Below, in pieces: positions 53,919-62,927 of a stretch of DNA of 64,000 nucleotides. Both the position numbers and the translations under genes were made by a program. The stretch lies in the NCBI RefSeq assembly GCF_025833875.1, contig NZ_JAOYOD010000001.1, positions 868,001 to 932,000 of the forward strand, in the 5' to 3' direction. The stretch's first letter is position 1; each line of letters starts with the position of its first letter. The stretch comes from Reichenbachiella ulvae (GTDB lineage Bacteria > Bacteroidota > Bacteroidia > Cytophagales > Cyclobacteriaceae). The notes under the pieces were generated by a model, which saw only the letters and a list, made by a program, of their open reading frames with translations, did no database searches and was not told where the DNA came from.

Positions 53919-54348
53919 AAATGAAGTTTTTAAGTTTAAAATAACTAAATGTTCTCGTAATAGCCGGTTGCCTGCAACTGCATATCCTTAACGCAAATAT
54001 GATGCAGAATATTGGATGAAAAATAAAAGTGTAAATTGTAATTAAGTAGTGTATGGTGATAAGTTCTTGTTAAACAGGGGATTGATTGGGTTGATAGATG
54101 TGCGAATCATTCATTTAACCAAAAAATACTTCTGCATTTCAACCCTTAGTTTTTATTTTCGTTAGAACTATTCATTCAAAATGATAAAATTTTTATCAAA
54201 ATGAGAAAATTTATCGACTCTATTCAGTTCTGCAACAAAACACTTTATTGCTGTTGTTGTTAAAATCATTTTTGGATTGAATTCCTTTTCAGTCCCATAG
54301 GATTAGAATTTTCACTTTATTATTTCTTAATATAATCACTTATTAACC
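53919..54348. other. Intergenic region upstream of the peroxiredoxin gene
   Basis: 430 bp, strongly AT-rich, divergent genes on each side. It holds the 20-bp direct repeats at 54176-54215. No small open frame with a family pattern is seen, and no full TTTG-N19-TAnnTTTG promoter was found by eye. Confidence 0.5.
54176..54215. repeat. Two 20-bp direct repeats upstream of the peroxiredoxin
   Basis: TCAAAATGATAAAATTT (54176) and TCAAAATGAGAAAATTT (54196) are adjacent with a 20-bp period, one mismatch in 17. Their position about 135 bp before a stress gene suggests a regulator site; the A/T richness leaves chance possible. Confidence 0.5.
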
Positions 54349-54990
54349 ATGAGTAACATTAGACTTGGAGACGAAGCTCCAAACTTTACCGCGCAATCCT
54401 CAGAAGGAGAAATTAACTTTCACGAATGGCTAGGCGACAGTTGGGGTATATTATTTTCACACCCTGCTGACTATACGCCAGTATGTACCACCGAATTAGG
54501 TACAGCTGCTAATTATAAGGCCGAGTTTGACAAAAGAAATGTCAAAGTTGTAGCATTAAGTGTTGATGGAGTTGAATCCCACAAAGGTTGGATCAAGGAC
54601 ATCAACGAGACACAAAACACAACTGTCAATTTTCCAATCATAGCAGATGAAGATAGAAAGGTATCTGAATTGTATGGTATGATTCATCCGAATGCGGATG
54701 ATAAACTGACAGTAAGATCTGTGTTTTTGATCGGCCCTGACAAGAAAGTGAAATTGACAATCACTTATCCAGCATCTACAGGTCGTAATTTCGACGAATT
54801 GCTACGTGTGATTGATTCGCTGCAATTGACAGCCTATCACAAAGTAGCTACTCCAGCCAACTGGAAGGCAGGGGAGGAATGTGTAATCGTACCTGCAGTG
54901 ACGAATGAACAGGCAGATGAATTGTTTCCGAAGGGTTACAAGGAAGTGAAGCCGTATTTACGATTGACACCTCAGCCTAATTTGAATTAA
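54349..54990 (+). CDS. 1-Cys peroxiredoxin (Prx6 type)
   Basis: 213 residues. The peroxidatic cysteine C46 lies in SHPADYTPVCTTELG, the PxxxTxxC motif. The long C-terminal domain (RVIDSLQLTAYHKVATPANW, GEECVIVPAV, YLRLTPQP) is the Prx6-type arm. C174-like Cys in GEECVIVP is not at the usual resolving position, so it is classed as 1-Cys. It reduces hydrogen peroxide and alkyl hydroperoxides in the cytoplasm. A bidirectional terminator follows. Confidence 0.95.
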   Translation: MSNIRLGDEAPNFTAQSSEGEINFHEWLGDSWGILFSHPADYTPVCTTELGTAANYKAEFDKRNVKVVALSVDGVESHKGWIKDINETQNTTVNFPIIADEDRKVSELYGMIHPNADDKLTVRSVFLIGPDKKVKLTITYPASTGRNFDELLRVIDSLQLTAYHKVATPANWKAGEECVIVPAVTNEQADELFPKGYKEVKPYLRLTPQPNLN

Positions 54991-55010
54991 GAAGGCTTGA
55001 TAGAAATAAA

Positions 55011-55047
55011 AAAAGGGCTGCATTGATCATCAATGCAGCCCTTTTCT
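55011..55047. terminator. Bidirectional terminator between peroxiredoxin and bioB
   Basis: A 16-bp perfect stem (55011-55026 with 55030-55045) with a 3-nt loop, flanked by A-rich and T-rich tracts. It is one of the strongest hairpins in the window and serves both convergent genes. Confidence 0.92.
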
Positions 55048-55061
55048 ATTAGATAAATTCC

Positions 55062-56072
55062 TTAAGCCTCTTCTTGCTCTGGAATTTGTTTGAAATCTAC
55101 TGTTTGTTCATTCTGATCTTTGAAAGAAGCTCTAGGCTTGAGATTCAAAGTCTGGAACATTTTCTTGTCGGCATCTTCTTCTGGATTTGGAGTGGTCAAC
55201 AATTTGTCTCCAGCAAAGATTGAATTAGCTCCGGCTAAAAAACAAAGGGCTTGCTCCTCGACGGTCATTCTCACTCGTCCTGCAGATAATCTTACCATAG
55301 AAGTAGGCATGATGATTCTGGCAGTTGCTATCATTCGGATCATTTCCCAAATCGAAACTCTTGGTTGATCCTCTAGTGGAGTACCGGCTACAGGTACCAA
55401 AGCATTGACAGGTACAGACTCTGGGTGCTCTTCTAGCGTAGCTAGCGTGTGCAACATTCCCACTCTGTCTTCATCTTTTTCTCCTAAACCAATAATACCT
55501 CCAGAACAAACGGAGATTTTGGCCTTGCGAACATTTTTGATTGTATCCAGACGATCATCATAAGTACGAGTAGAAATGATTTCGTCGTAGTGCTCTTCTG
55601 AAGTGTCCAAGTTATGGTTATATGCATACAGACCGGCATCTTTCAGCTTTTCGGCTTGATCTTCAGTTAGCATTCCCAAAGTACAGCATACTTCCATTCC
55701 CATACCGTTCACTCCTTTGACCATTTCTATAACCTTGTCAAAGTCTCTATTGTTTCGAACTTCTCTCCAGGCAGCTCCCATACAAAAACGAGTACTTCCT
55801 GCTTCTTTTGCCTCTGCTGCTGCTTTGATAACCGTATCTACTTCCATCAACTTTTCTACTTTCACATCCGTGTGATAGCGAGCTGCTTGTGGACAGTAGG
55901 AACAATCCTCTGGACATCCACCAGTTTTAACAGACAATAGTGTGCAAACCTGAACTTCGTTAGGATCGTGGTAGGCTCTGTGAACAGTGGCTGCTCGATA
56001 CACCAAATCCATAACTGAAGTGTTGTAGATCTCGGTGATTTCTTCTCTCGTCCAATCGTTTCTTATGATCAT
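55062..56072 (-). CDS. bioB: Biotin synthase
   Basis: 336 residues, radical SAM enzyme inserting sulfur into dethiobiotin. The [4Fe-4S] motif is C53-x3-C57-x2-C60 in [12 protein letters not shown], with conserved blocks [14 protein letters not shown] and [12 protein letters not shown] and the RLSAGR motif. It supplies biotin for the carboxylase encoded at 37384. No other bio gene is adjacent. Confidence 0.97.
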   Translation of the reverse strand: MIIRNDWTREEITEIYNTSVMDLVYRAATVHRAYHDPNEVQVCTLLSVKTGGCPEDCSYCPQAARYHTDVKVEKLMEVDTVIKAAAEAKEAGSTRFCMGAAWREVRNNRDFDKVIEMVKGVNGMGMEVCCTLGMLTEDQAEKLKDAGLYAYNHNLDTSEEHYDEIISTRTYDDRLDTIKNVRKAKISVCSGGIIGLGEKDEDRVGMLHTLATLEEHPESVPVNALVPVAGTPLEDQPRVSIWEMIRMIATARIIMPTSMVRLSAGRVRMTVEEQALCFLAGANSIFAGDKLLTTPNPEEDADKKMFQTLNLKPRASFKDQNEQTVDFKQIPEQEEA

Positions 56073-56128
56073 TGATTTTAGATTTTATCTATGCCCAAAA
56101 GGGTACAATTCTTTTTTGAATCGTAAAA

Positions 56129-57883
56129 CTATTTAATTTCTAATTCAAATGGCATCCTAGCTTGAATACCTTTGAAAGATTCTAGTTGTTTTACCTTTTC
56201 GACCTGATCTGCAAGGATGCCATATCGGGTTTTCATGATTTTGGCTTCTGCCTCATCTGCCATTGTGCCTAGTATTTCTTCCCATTTGCTTTTGAGAGCA
56301 GGGTAGTAGCTGACCATATAGTCATCGCCAAGATCAGCTGCATCTGCAGCCAATTGAACGGCATCCTCATAGCTGCCCAATACATCTACAAGGCCTTTTT
56401 CTTTGGCTTGTTCGCCAGTCCAGACTCTTCCAGAGGCGACTGCTTTTAGGTCCTCGATGTTCATGTCTCTTCCTTCGGCCGCTTTGCTTGTGAAGGTTTC
56501 ATAACCTTCTTCCACTGAGTTTTGGATGATTTGTTTTTCCTCATCATTCAATGCGCTCGAAACCCGATACAGGTTAGAGAATTGACCTGTACTTACTCCA
56601 TCATTAGTGATGCCCAGTTTGTTTTCTAGAAAGCCACCCATATTTGGAATCATACCAAATATCCCGATGGAACCTGTAATGGTCATAGGCTGTGCGACTA
56701 TCGTATCACAAGGCATAGCCATGTAATAGCCTCCAGAAGCTGCAACCGCAGACATACTGGCAATGACAGGTTTTACTTTCTTGGTAAGCATGATTTCATT
56801 CCACATGACATCAGAAGCAAGAGCTGACCCACCAGGAGAGTTGACACGAATCACTACCGCTTTAACTCTTTTGCTTTCTCTGGCATCACGAATCGCTTTT
56901 ACGAATTTTTCAGATCCAACCTGACTGATGTCTCCTTTTCCAGATACAATTTCGCCTTCAGCTACGATCACAGCTATTTTATTAGAGGAGTACTTATCAT
57001 TGACCACTTTAGAATATCCTCCAAGGCTAACCGTCTTGATATCGTCATCCTCCTTCAATCCCATTTCTTCCTTCATCCTGGCTATGAATTCATTTTCATA
57101 GCCTACACCTGTGATCAGTTTTAATTCAAGCGCATCTTCAGGTTCTCTGGCTTTCATCTGATCAGATATCATGTGAAGCTCTTCAAGCTCGATTCCTCGA
57201 GATTGACTCACAGCCTTGAGGTAATTGTCGTAGATGTTGTTGATAAATGAGGTCATTTGCTCACGGTTGGCCTCACTGAGGTCTTTTCTGAAGAAAGGTT
57301 CAACTGCGCTTTTATAAGTACCTACTCTGAAGATTTGAGCTTCGATATCCAGTTTGTCCAGCAGGCCTTTGAAGAAAGTAACATTCGCACTCAAACCATT
57401 GAATTCCATCGCTCCGGCAGGATTTACATAGATTTCGTCTGCTACAGATGCGATGTAGTAATTGGCTTCAGACATGTATTCCGCATAGCTATAAATAAAT
57501 TTTCCACTTGATTTGAAATCCTCGAGTGCGGTACGGATTTCGTGAAAAGAAGAGTAGCCCCCTCCGATACCTCCATGTTTGAGGTAGATGCCTTTGATGT
57601 TGTCGTCTTCTTTTGCGTATTTGATGGCAGCAAGCGTGTTTAGAAGTGCCATGTTATTGTCTGAGGACTCTGGAAACAAATCTTTGAAAGGGTCCTCTGG
57701 CACTCGCTCCATGATCAATCCACTCAACGGGATGGTTAAAACAGTGTTGGAAGTGACTTCAGGTACTTTTTCTTCGCTCATGGCTACAAAGCCTGCGATC
57801 ATCGCGATGAAAAAGATGCCTGCGACGACACTGAAAATGATCAGGCCGACAAGGGTTGATAAAACTGATTTAATAAAAGACAT
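56129..57883 (-). CDS. sppA: Signal peptide peptidase SppA, 67-kDa type
   Basis: 584 residues. An N-terminal TM anchor (about 8-33), then two S49 domains. The catalytic lysine is in the first (RVGTYKSAVEPF) and the serine in the second (MSAVAASGGYYMAMPCD), as in E. coli SppA. It degrades leftover signal peptides at the inner membrane. Located 56 bp upstream of bioB on the same strand. Confidence 0.95.
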   Translation of the reverse strand: MSFIKSVLSTLVGLIIFSVVAGIFFIAMIAGFVAMSEEKVPEVTSNTVLTIPLSGLIMERVPEDPFKDLFPESSDNNMALLNTLAAIKYAKEDDNIKGIYLKHGGIGGGYSSFHEIRTALEDFKSSGKFIYSYAEYMSEANYYIASVADEIYVNPAGAMEFNGLSANVTFFKGLLDKLDIEAQIFRVGTYKSAVEPFFRKDLSEANREQMTSFINNIYDNYLKAVSQSRGIELEELHMISDQMKAREPEDALELKLITGVGYENEFIARMKEEMGLKEDDDIKTVSLGGYSKVVNDKYSSNKIAVIVAEGEIVSGKGDISQVGSEKFVKAIRDARESKRVKAVVIRVNSPGGSALASDVMWNEIMLTKKVKPVIASMSAVAASGGYYMAMPCDTIVAQPMTITGSIGIFGMIPNMGGFLENKLGITNDGVSTGQFSNLYRVSSALNDEEKQIIQNSVEEGYETFTSKAAEGRDMNIEDLKAVASGRVWTGEQAKEKGLVDVLGSYEDAVQLAADAADLGDDYMVSYYPALKSKWEEILGTMADEAEAKIMKTRYGILADQVEKVKQLESFKGIQARMPFELEIK

Positions 57884-57965
57884 ACAAGTTTGTTTTCAAT
57901 AAAAATGAGAATATTGCAAAACTTTTCTGAGAGCTTCGCGGCTTAAAATTATTTAAATTATTTTC

Positions 57966-58445
57966 ATGAGTACATGCTACTTGCTTTTAGGAACCAACTT
58001 AGGTGAGAAGGAAACTAATTTGCGTCGCGCATTTGAATCTATTAGTACTGAAATTGGACCGGTTATTACATCATCTTCGATTTATTTTACTTCTGCCTGG
58101 GGCAAGCAAGATCAAGACGATTTTTTGAATCAAGTGCTCAAGGTTGAAACGGAATTGCCAGTCATAGAGGTCCTTCGTCTTTGTCTAACCATAGAAAAGG
58201 AACATGGAAGGGTGAGATACGAAAGGTGGGGCACTCGATTGATAGATATTGATGTGCTTTATTTTGATGATCAAGTCGTGAATCAAAGTAATCTCATCAT
58301 TCCTCATCCTGAGATACAAAATAGAAGATTCACCTTAGTACCCTTGGTGGAAATTGCGGCTGATTTGGTTCATCCCATTTTGCAAAAAACTCAGAGCGAG
58401 TTGCTCGAAATCTGTCCCGATCAATTAGAAGTGAAAGCCTTATAA
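57966..58445 (+). CDS. folK: 2-amino-4-hydroxy-6-hydroxymethyldihydropteridine diphosphokinase
   Basis: 159 residues. It shows LLLGTNLGEKETNLRRAF at the N-terminus, the FLNQVLKVET region and the signature RWGTRLIDIDVLYFDD with the two magnesium-binding aspartates, then IPHPEIQNRRFTLVPLVEI. It makes the pyrophosphorylated pterin for folate synthesis. 5 bp before the TSUP gene, likely cotranscribed. Confidence 0.96.
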   Translation: MSTCYLLLGTNLGEKETNLRRAFESISTEIGPVITSSSIYFTSAWGKQDQDDFLNQVLKVETELPVIEVLRLCLTIEKEHGRVRYERWGTRLIDIDVLYFDDQVVNQSNLIIPHPEIQNRRFTLVPLVEIAADLVHPILQKTQSELLEICPDQLEVKAL

Positions 58446-58450
58446 TCGTT

Positions 58451-59203
58451 ATGGAGTATTATCACTATTTACTCGTATTTGGAGTGGGGATCCTTGTTGG
58501 TTTTATCAATGTGATGGCCGGTGGAGGTTCACTATTGACCCTTCCTGTATTGATCTTTATGGGCTTGCCTGCGCCAGTAGCTAATGGTACCAATCGCATT
58601 GGGATATTCATGCAAAATATTTTTGCTGTTCGCGGATTTAAGAGCAAAGGAGTTTCAGCCTTTCCTTTTGCGATATGGTTGTCTGTGACCTCATTGATTG
58701 GGGCAGTGATTGGGGCAAAGGTGGCCATAGATATAAGCGAGGAACTTTTTAATCGTATTCTGGCTATCGTAATGGTGGTGGTTTTGTTGATGACGGTTTT
58801 TGGGACGGCCAAGCCTAGAGAATTTACCGATGAAGACCTATCACCAAAGAAACGCTGGACCAGCATCATTCTCTTTTTCTTCATTGGGATTTATGGAGGG
58901 TTTATTCATGCTGGAATTGGTTTTGTGATCATGGCTACTCTGAGTTTAGTCAACAAAATGAATCTGGTGAAAGTGAACAGCATCAAAGTTTTTGTAGCAC
59001 TGGTGTATACTTTTTTCTCATTGGTTGTTTTCATTTGGGAAGGGCAGGTAGATTGGCTTTTGGGTCTGATACTGGGTTCAGGAACTGCAATCGGTGGGTG
59101 GTTTGCCAGTCGATGGAGTGTGGACAAAGGAGAGAAGTGGGTGCGATATTTTTTGGTTGTGGCAGTTTCCGGGATGGCTATCAAGCTTTGGTTTTTTACC
59201 TGA
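58451..59203 (+). CDS. TSUP (TauE/SafE) family permease
   Basis: 250 residues with about seven to eight TM helices and the two repeat halves typical of the family: GFINVMAGGGSLLTLPVLIF in the first and GIYGGFIHAGIGFVIMATLS in the second. It transports small anions such as sulfonates, sulfite or sulfoacetate; substrate not evident from context. Cotranscribed with folK. Its end is 5 bp from the convergent 59209 gene. Confidence 0.92.
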   Translation: MEYYHYLLVFGVGILVGFINVMAGGGSLLTLPVLIFMGLPAPVANGTNRIGIFMQNIFAVRGFKSKGVSAFPFAIWLSVTSLIGAVIGAKVAIDISEELFNRILAIVMVVVLLMTVFGTAKPREFTDEDLSPKKRWTSIILFFFIGIYGGFIHAGIGFVIMATLSLVNKMNLVKVNSIKVFVALVYTFFSLVVFIWEGQVDWLLGLILGSGTAIGGWFASRWSVDKGEKWVRYFLVVAVSGMAIKLWFFT

Positions 59204-59208
59204 TTTGC

Positions 59209-59706
59209 TCAGATCTCTAAACCCTCGAATTGATAACGCAATTCCGCATGCTGAGGGATGTCCAGTTCTTTGGCCATACCGATCAACTCACCTAATTCAA
59301 AACTAAAATCTTTCGATAACTGCCTTACTTTTCCCGCCCGTAAGGTGCATTCTGCAGGAGAGATATTCCAGATGTGAGCGGCGCTTCTAGTGAGTAAACA
59401 ACGAGTAATGGCACTGAGGAATTGAATGGCCTGACAGCATTTTGCCCCGTTTATACATTGAGAAGAGAGGTGCATTCCCACCTGATGTTGCGAAATACCG
59501 AGTTCCTGAGCGACTAATTTGGCAAGGATGCTATGGTTTTGTCTACACAGCAAATCCACTCTGCTATCATGCTTCAAAACAAGCATGGCCAAAACGGACG
59601 AGCAGTCCTTGTGTGCATTTATTTTTATGACTTCCAGTTGTTGGAATCCTGTTTTGTTTCTTATCCCGAGGATCAAGTCATCTTCAAAGTTGAGTGCAGT
59701 GTTCAT
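59209..59706 (-). CDS. Small protein resembling the middle part of molybdo-hydroxylase large subunits
   Basis: 165 residues, no signal. The stretch HSILAKLVAQELGISQHQVG through TRSAAHIWNISPAECTLRAG and FSFELGELIGMAKELDIPQH follows the order seen in isoquinoline/aldehyde oxidoreductase molybdopterin-binding subunits (AMLVAEEL..., AAAQWxVPxxECxAxxG, ..YGELAxxAAxLPVP). Only this 130-residue slice is present and the molybdopterin-binding motifs are not. It is a full-length small gene with its own start, not a visible frameshift. Fold and function are inference. Confidence 0.65.
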   Translation of the reverse strand: MNTALNFEDDLILGIRNKTGFQQLEVIKINAHKDCSSVLAMLVLKHDSRVDLLCRQNHSILAKLVAQELGISQHQVGMHLSSQCINGAKCCQAIQFLSAITRCLLTRSAAHIWNISPAECTLRAGKVRQLSKDFSFELGELIGMAKELDIPQHAELRYQFEGLEI

Positions 59707-59927
59707 AGATCAGTAGGTTTTGACTATATGATGATGCTAAATCTTACTTAGTTGCACAGGTTTGAGATTTATTTGATGGACCGATTGAACTTATCAGCTA
59801 CTGAATAGCAGGAAGTGAATGCCTAACGTACACCATCTTTTTTAGAGATATTTGGAGAGGTAGAATCTATTCCCCTCCAGTTTTTATAATATTACGACTT
59901 GAAAAATTTTCAAATCCCGATCGTTCG

Positions 59928-62378
59928 ATGAAGCATTTTGATTTTAAAAAGGATATTCTTCCTCACCTGGCTGCAATAGCCATTTTTCTGATAGTGACTA
60001 TCGTTTTTTATTCACCTGTTTTTTTGGAAAACAAGGCACTTCCTCAGCATGATATTATGCAGTGGAAGGGGAGTGCGCAAGAACTAGAAGAGTTTCGTGA
60101 ACAAACGGGTGAAGAGGGACTTTGGACCAACTCCATGTTTGGGGGGATGCCCGGGTATCTAATCAATGTCGAGTTTTCGGGAGAGCTGACCAAGGAAATT
60201 CATAAGCTGATTTCTTTTTATCTCCCACATCCAACAGGGATCATCTTGATAGCCTTTATTTCATGTTATGTCATGTTGTTGGTCTTTGGCGTCAGGTCAT
60301 GGCTCGCTGTGGCAGGTGCATTGACTTTTGGTTTGACGGCTTTTAATATCATATCCATTGGCGCTGGACATAATTCTAAAGTCACGGCAGTTGCTTACAT
60401 GCCATTAGTGCTGGCGGGTGTTCATGCGGCATTTACCAATCGAAAATGGTTGGGCTTTGTATTGACGGCTTTGGGTTTAGCCTTGCAGCTACGTGTCAAT
60501 CACTTGCAAATCACCTATTATCTAATGATCATGGTGTTGGTTTATGGCCTTTTCCAGTTGATTCAAGCCATTCAAGAAAAGAAAATTGCTGATTTTGCTA
60601 AAACTGTAGGGATCCTTGTCGTTGCTGTAATAATCTCATTGGGGGCCAATACGGGTAGGCTTTGGACGATCATGGAATATAGTCCATACTCGATGCGAGG
60701 AAAGTCTGAATTGACCAGTCAAGGTGGAGGAGAAAAGACAGGTTTGGAAAAGGATTATGCTTTCCAATATAGCAACGGTATCATGGAACCGTTGGTGCTT
60801 TTTATTCCCAATTTTTTCGGAGGGTCCTCACAACAGGATTTAGGGAAGAATTCCAATCTGGAGAAGGCATTAAGAAAACAAGGGATGAGTGGCCAGCAGT
60901 TGCAGCAACAGGTCGAAAATGCACCCGCTTATTGGGGTGATCAACCTTTGACTGCACCTTATTATGCTGGGGCGATTGTGGTGTTTCTTTTTGTTTTGAG
61001 TCTGTTCTTTCTAGAAAGAAAGCATACGCTTTGGGTCATGGTGCTAGTAGGACTTTCGATTGTACTGAGTTGGGGGGACAATTTCCAAACTTTCAACTAC
61101 CTCATTTTCGATTATTTGCCTGGTTACAACAAGTTTCGATCTGTTACTTTCGTTATCATCATTGCCATCGTGGCTATGATCATTTCTGGTTTTTCTGGAT
61201 TAGAAAAATTATTGAGTCTGGATTGGAATAAGGAGACGCAAAAGAAATTTTTCATTGCCATGGGTATAACTGGTGGTTTTGCTTTGCTAGCAGCGCTGTT
61301 TGCAGGTATTGGATCATACAGGGGAGCTATCGATGCACGATTGGCTTCTTATCCTGATTGGTATTTGCAAGCCTTGAGAGAGGATAGAGCATCTCTTTTG
61401 AGAGTAGATGCCTTTCGATCGTTGTTCTTTGTAGTCGCTACAGCAGCCGTGATCTGGTTTGTGCAATTGGATAAGCTGAAAAAATCGCTGGGAATGGGAG
61501 TGATCATCCTGCTGATATTGATAGATATGATGGGAGTGAGCAAGCGTTTTTTGAACAGTGATAGCTTTGTCCGGGAATCAAAAGCGGATGAGTTTGTAGC
61601 TACTGAGGCAGATCAGCGCATTTTAAAGGATCAGGATCCGGATTACCGAGTATTGAATTTGATGAACCCTTTTAACGATGCTAAGACATCCTATTTCCAC
61701 AAATCGGTGGGAGGTTATCATGGGGCAAAAATGCGTAGGTATCAGGATTTGATAGAGCGAGAAATATCACCGGAGGTATCAGAGGTGATTGCAGGTTTAC
61801 AAGAAGGGAAATTTGATTTCGAAAATGCTGATGTGCTCAATATGCTCAATACCAAATATTTCAAGGCAGGTGAATCAGCTAGAGCAGCTATCGCGAACCC
61901 ATCTGCCAATGGCAATGCCTGGTTTGTCTCTGAAATCATAAAAGTGAATAATGCCAATGAGGAAATCGCTGCTATTTCTACTTTCGACTCGAAAGAAGAA
62001 GCAGTAGTCGACGTGTCGTCGTTTGAAGTCTCGGAAATAGTGAATGACAGCACTTCAAAAATCTCATTGACATCCTATGCACCAAATGAGTTGGTATATC
62101 AATCCAGTAGTAATAAAGCTGGCTTAGCTGTCTTTTCTGAAATTTACTATCCCGAAGGCTGGAAGGCAACGATCGATGGTGAGGAAGTAAAGATATTGCG
62201 TGCTAATTATGTGCTTCGTGCACTCGAAGTACCAGCTGGGGAACACAAAATTGTTTTCACCTTTGCCCCATCATCTTACCGTATAGGTAATACGATTACC
62301 TGGGTGTTTAATGTGCTGCTTATTCTTTCCTGTTTAGGATATGTTGGCTATGCTTTTGTGGGAAAGAGTAAGGAATAA
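59928..62378 (+). CDS. YfhO-family integral membrane protein
   Basis: 816 residues. About 12 TM helices up to residue 560, including the HDIMQWKGSAQELEEFREQT loop after TM1 and the VNHLQITYYLMIM segment; the loop FNDAKTSYFHKSVGGYHGAK then follows. A soluble extracytoplasmic domain (about 560-785) precedes a last TM helix (GNTITWVFNVLLILSCLGYV). YfhO-type proteins are GT-C-like glycosyltransferase relatives that modify surface polymers. It lies next to the methyltransferase and 2-epimerase genes of a polysaccharide region. Confidence 0.92.
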   Translation: MKHFDFKKDILPHLAAIAIFLIVTIVFYSPVFLENKALPQHDIMQWKGSAQELEEFREQTGEEGLWTNSMFGGMPGYLINVEFSGELTKEIHKLISFYLPHPTGIILIAFISCYVMLLVFGVRSWLAVAGALTFGLTAFNIISIGAGHNSKVTAVAYMPLVLAGVHAAFTNRKWLGFVLTALGLALQLRVNHLQITYYLMIMVLVYGLFQLIQAIQEKKIADFAKTVGILVVAVIISLGANTGRLWTIMEYSPYSMRGKSELTSQGGGEKTGLEKDYAFQYSNGIMEPLVLFIPNFFGGSSQQDLGKNSNLEKALRKQGMSGQQLQQQVENAPAYWGDQPLTAPYYAGAIVVFLFVLSLFFLERKHTLWVMVLVGLSIVLSWGDNFQTFNYLIFDYLPGYNKFRSVTFVIIIAIVAMIISGFSGLEKLLSLDWNKETQKKFFIAMGITGGFALLAALFAGIGSYRGAIDARLASYPDWYLQALREDRASLLRVDAFRSLFFVVATAAVIWFVQLDKLKKSLGMGVIILLILIDMMGVSKRFLNSDSFVRESKADEFVATEADQRILKDQDPDYRVLNLMNPFNDAKTSYFHKSVGGYHGAKMRRYQDLIEREISPEVSEVIAGLQEGKFDFENADVLNMLNTKYFKAGESARAAIANPSANGNAWFVSEIIKVNNANEEIAAISTFDSKEEAVVDVSSFEVSEIVNDSTSKISLTSYAPNELVYQSSSNKAGLAVFSEIYYPEGWKATIDGEEVKILRANYVLRALEVPAGEHKIVFTFAPSSYRIGNTITWVFNVLLILSCLGYVGYAFVGKSKE

Positions 62379-62381
62379 TAA

Positions 62382-62924
62382 CTATTTGCGTTCGCAGTAG
62401 ACGATGTAATGCCTTGGAACAAATCTTCTCAAAATAGGTCTAAGGCCAATTTTGTTTGCCTTATCCACCCACTTTTGGGAGTCCAGTATTTTCCATCCTG
62501 CTTTGTCTAAAAGCATATCGAATTGTCTGGGTTCGAATTCGTGATAGTGCCTGTCAAAAGGGTCTTTTTCATTCCAGTAGGCAGTTGAAAACCATAGTCT
62601 TAATGGAACCGATGCAATTAGTTTTTTTGCTTTGGTTTCCTTTAAAATTGGAAAAGGAGAAACCAGATGCTCAAAGATTTCAAAAGCAGTCAATACATCA
62701 CATTTCGAATCGATTACCGATTGATTGTCCAGATCAAGGTCTAATCCCAAGGCAGTGTTTTGAATGTCGTACCCTAAAGATTTTATTTGATCTGAAAGAG
62801 GATTTGAAGGGCCTAAGTCCAAGATGCTTTCTTCCTTGTCAATTTTGTCAGAAAGAAAAGCGATGGTTTTTTGATACCTCTCAGAGGATTTTTGAATGTA
62901 TTCCCCGATAAACTGTTCGGACAT
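62382..62924 (-). CDS. SAM-dependent methyltransferase, class I
   Basis: 180 residues. Motif I is ESILDLGPSNPLSDQIKSLG (about 32-51) and the acidic second strand is GLDLDLDN; CDVLTAFEIFEHLVSPFPIL is the usual motif II region. The C-terminal HYHEFEPRQFDMLLDKAGWK is typical of Methyltransf_11/23-like proteins from polysaccharide clusters. Its start is 3 bp after the stop of the adjacent wecB, so they are cotranscribed. Confidence 0.88.
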   Translation of the reverse strand: MSEQFIGEYIQKSSERYQKTIAFLSDKIDKEESILDLGPSNPLSDQIKSLGYDIQNTALGLDLDLDNQSVIDSKCDVLTAFEIFEHLVSPFPILKETKAKKLIASVPLRLWFSTAYWNEKDPFDRHYHEFEPRQFDMLLDKAGWKILDSQKWVDKANKIGLRPILRRFVPRHYIVYCERK

Positions 62925-62927
62925 GAC

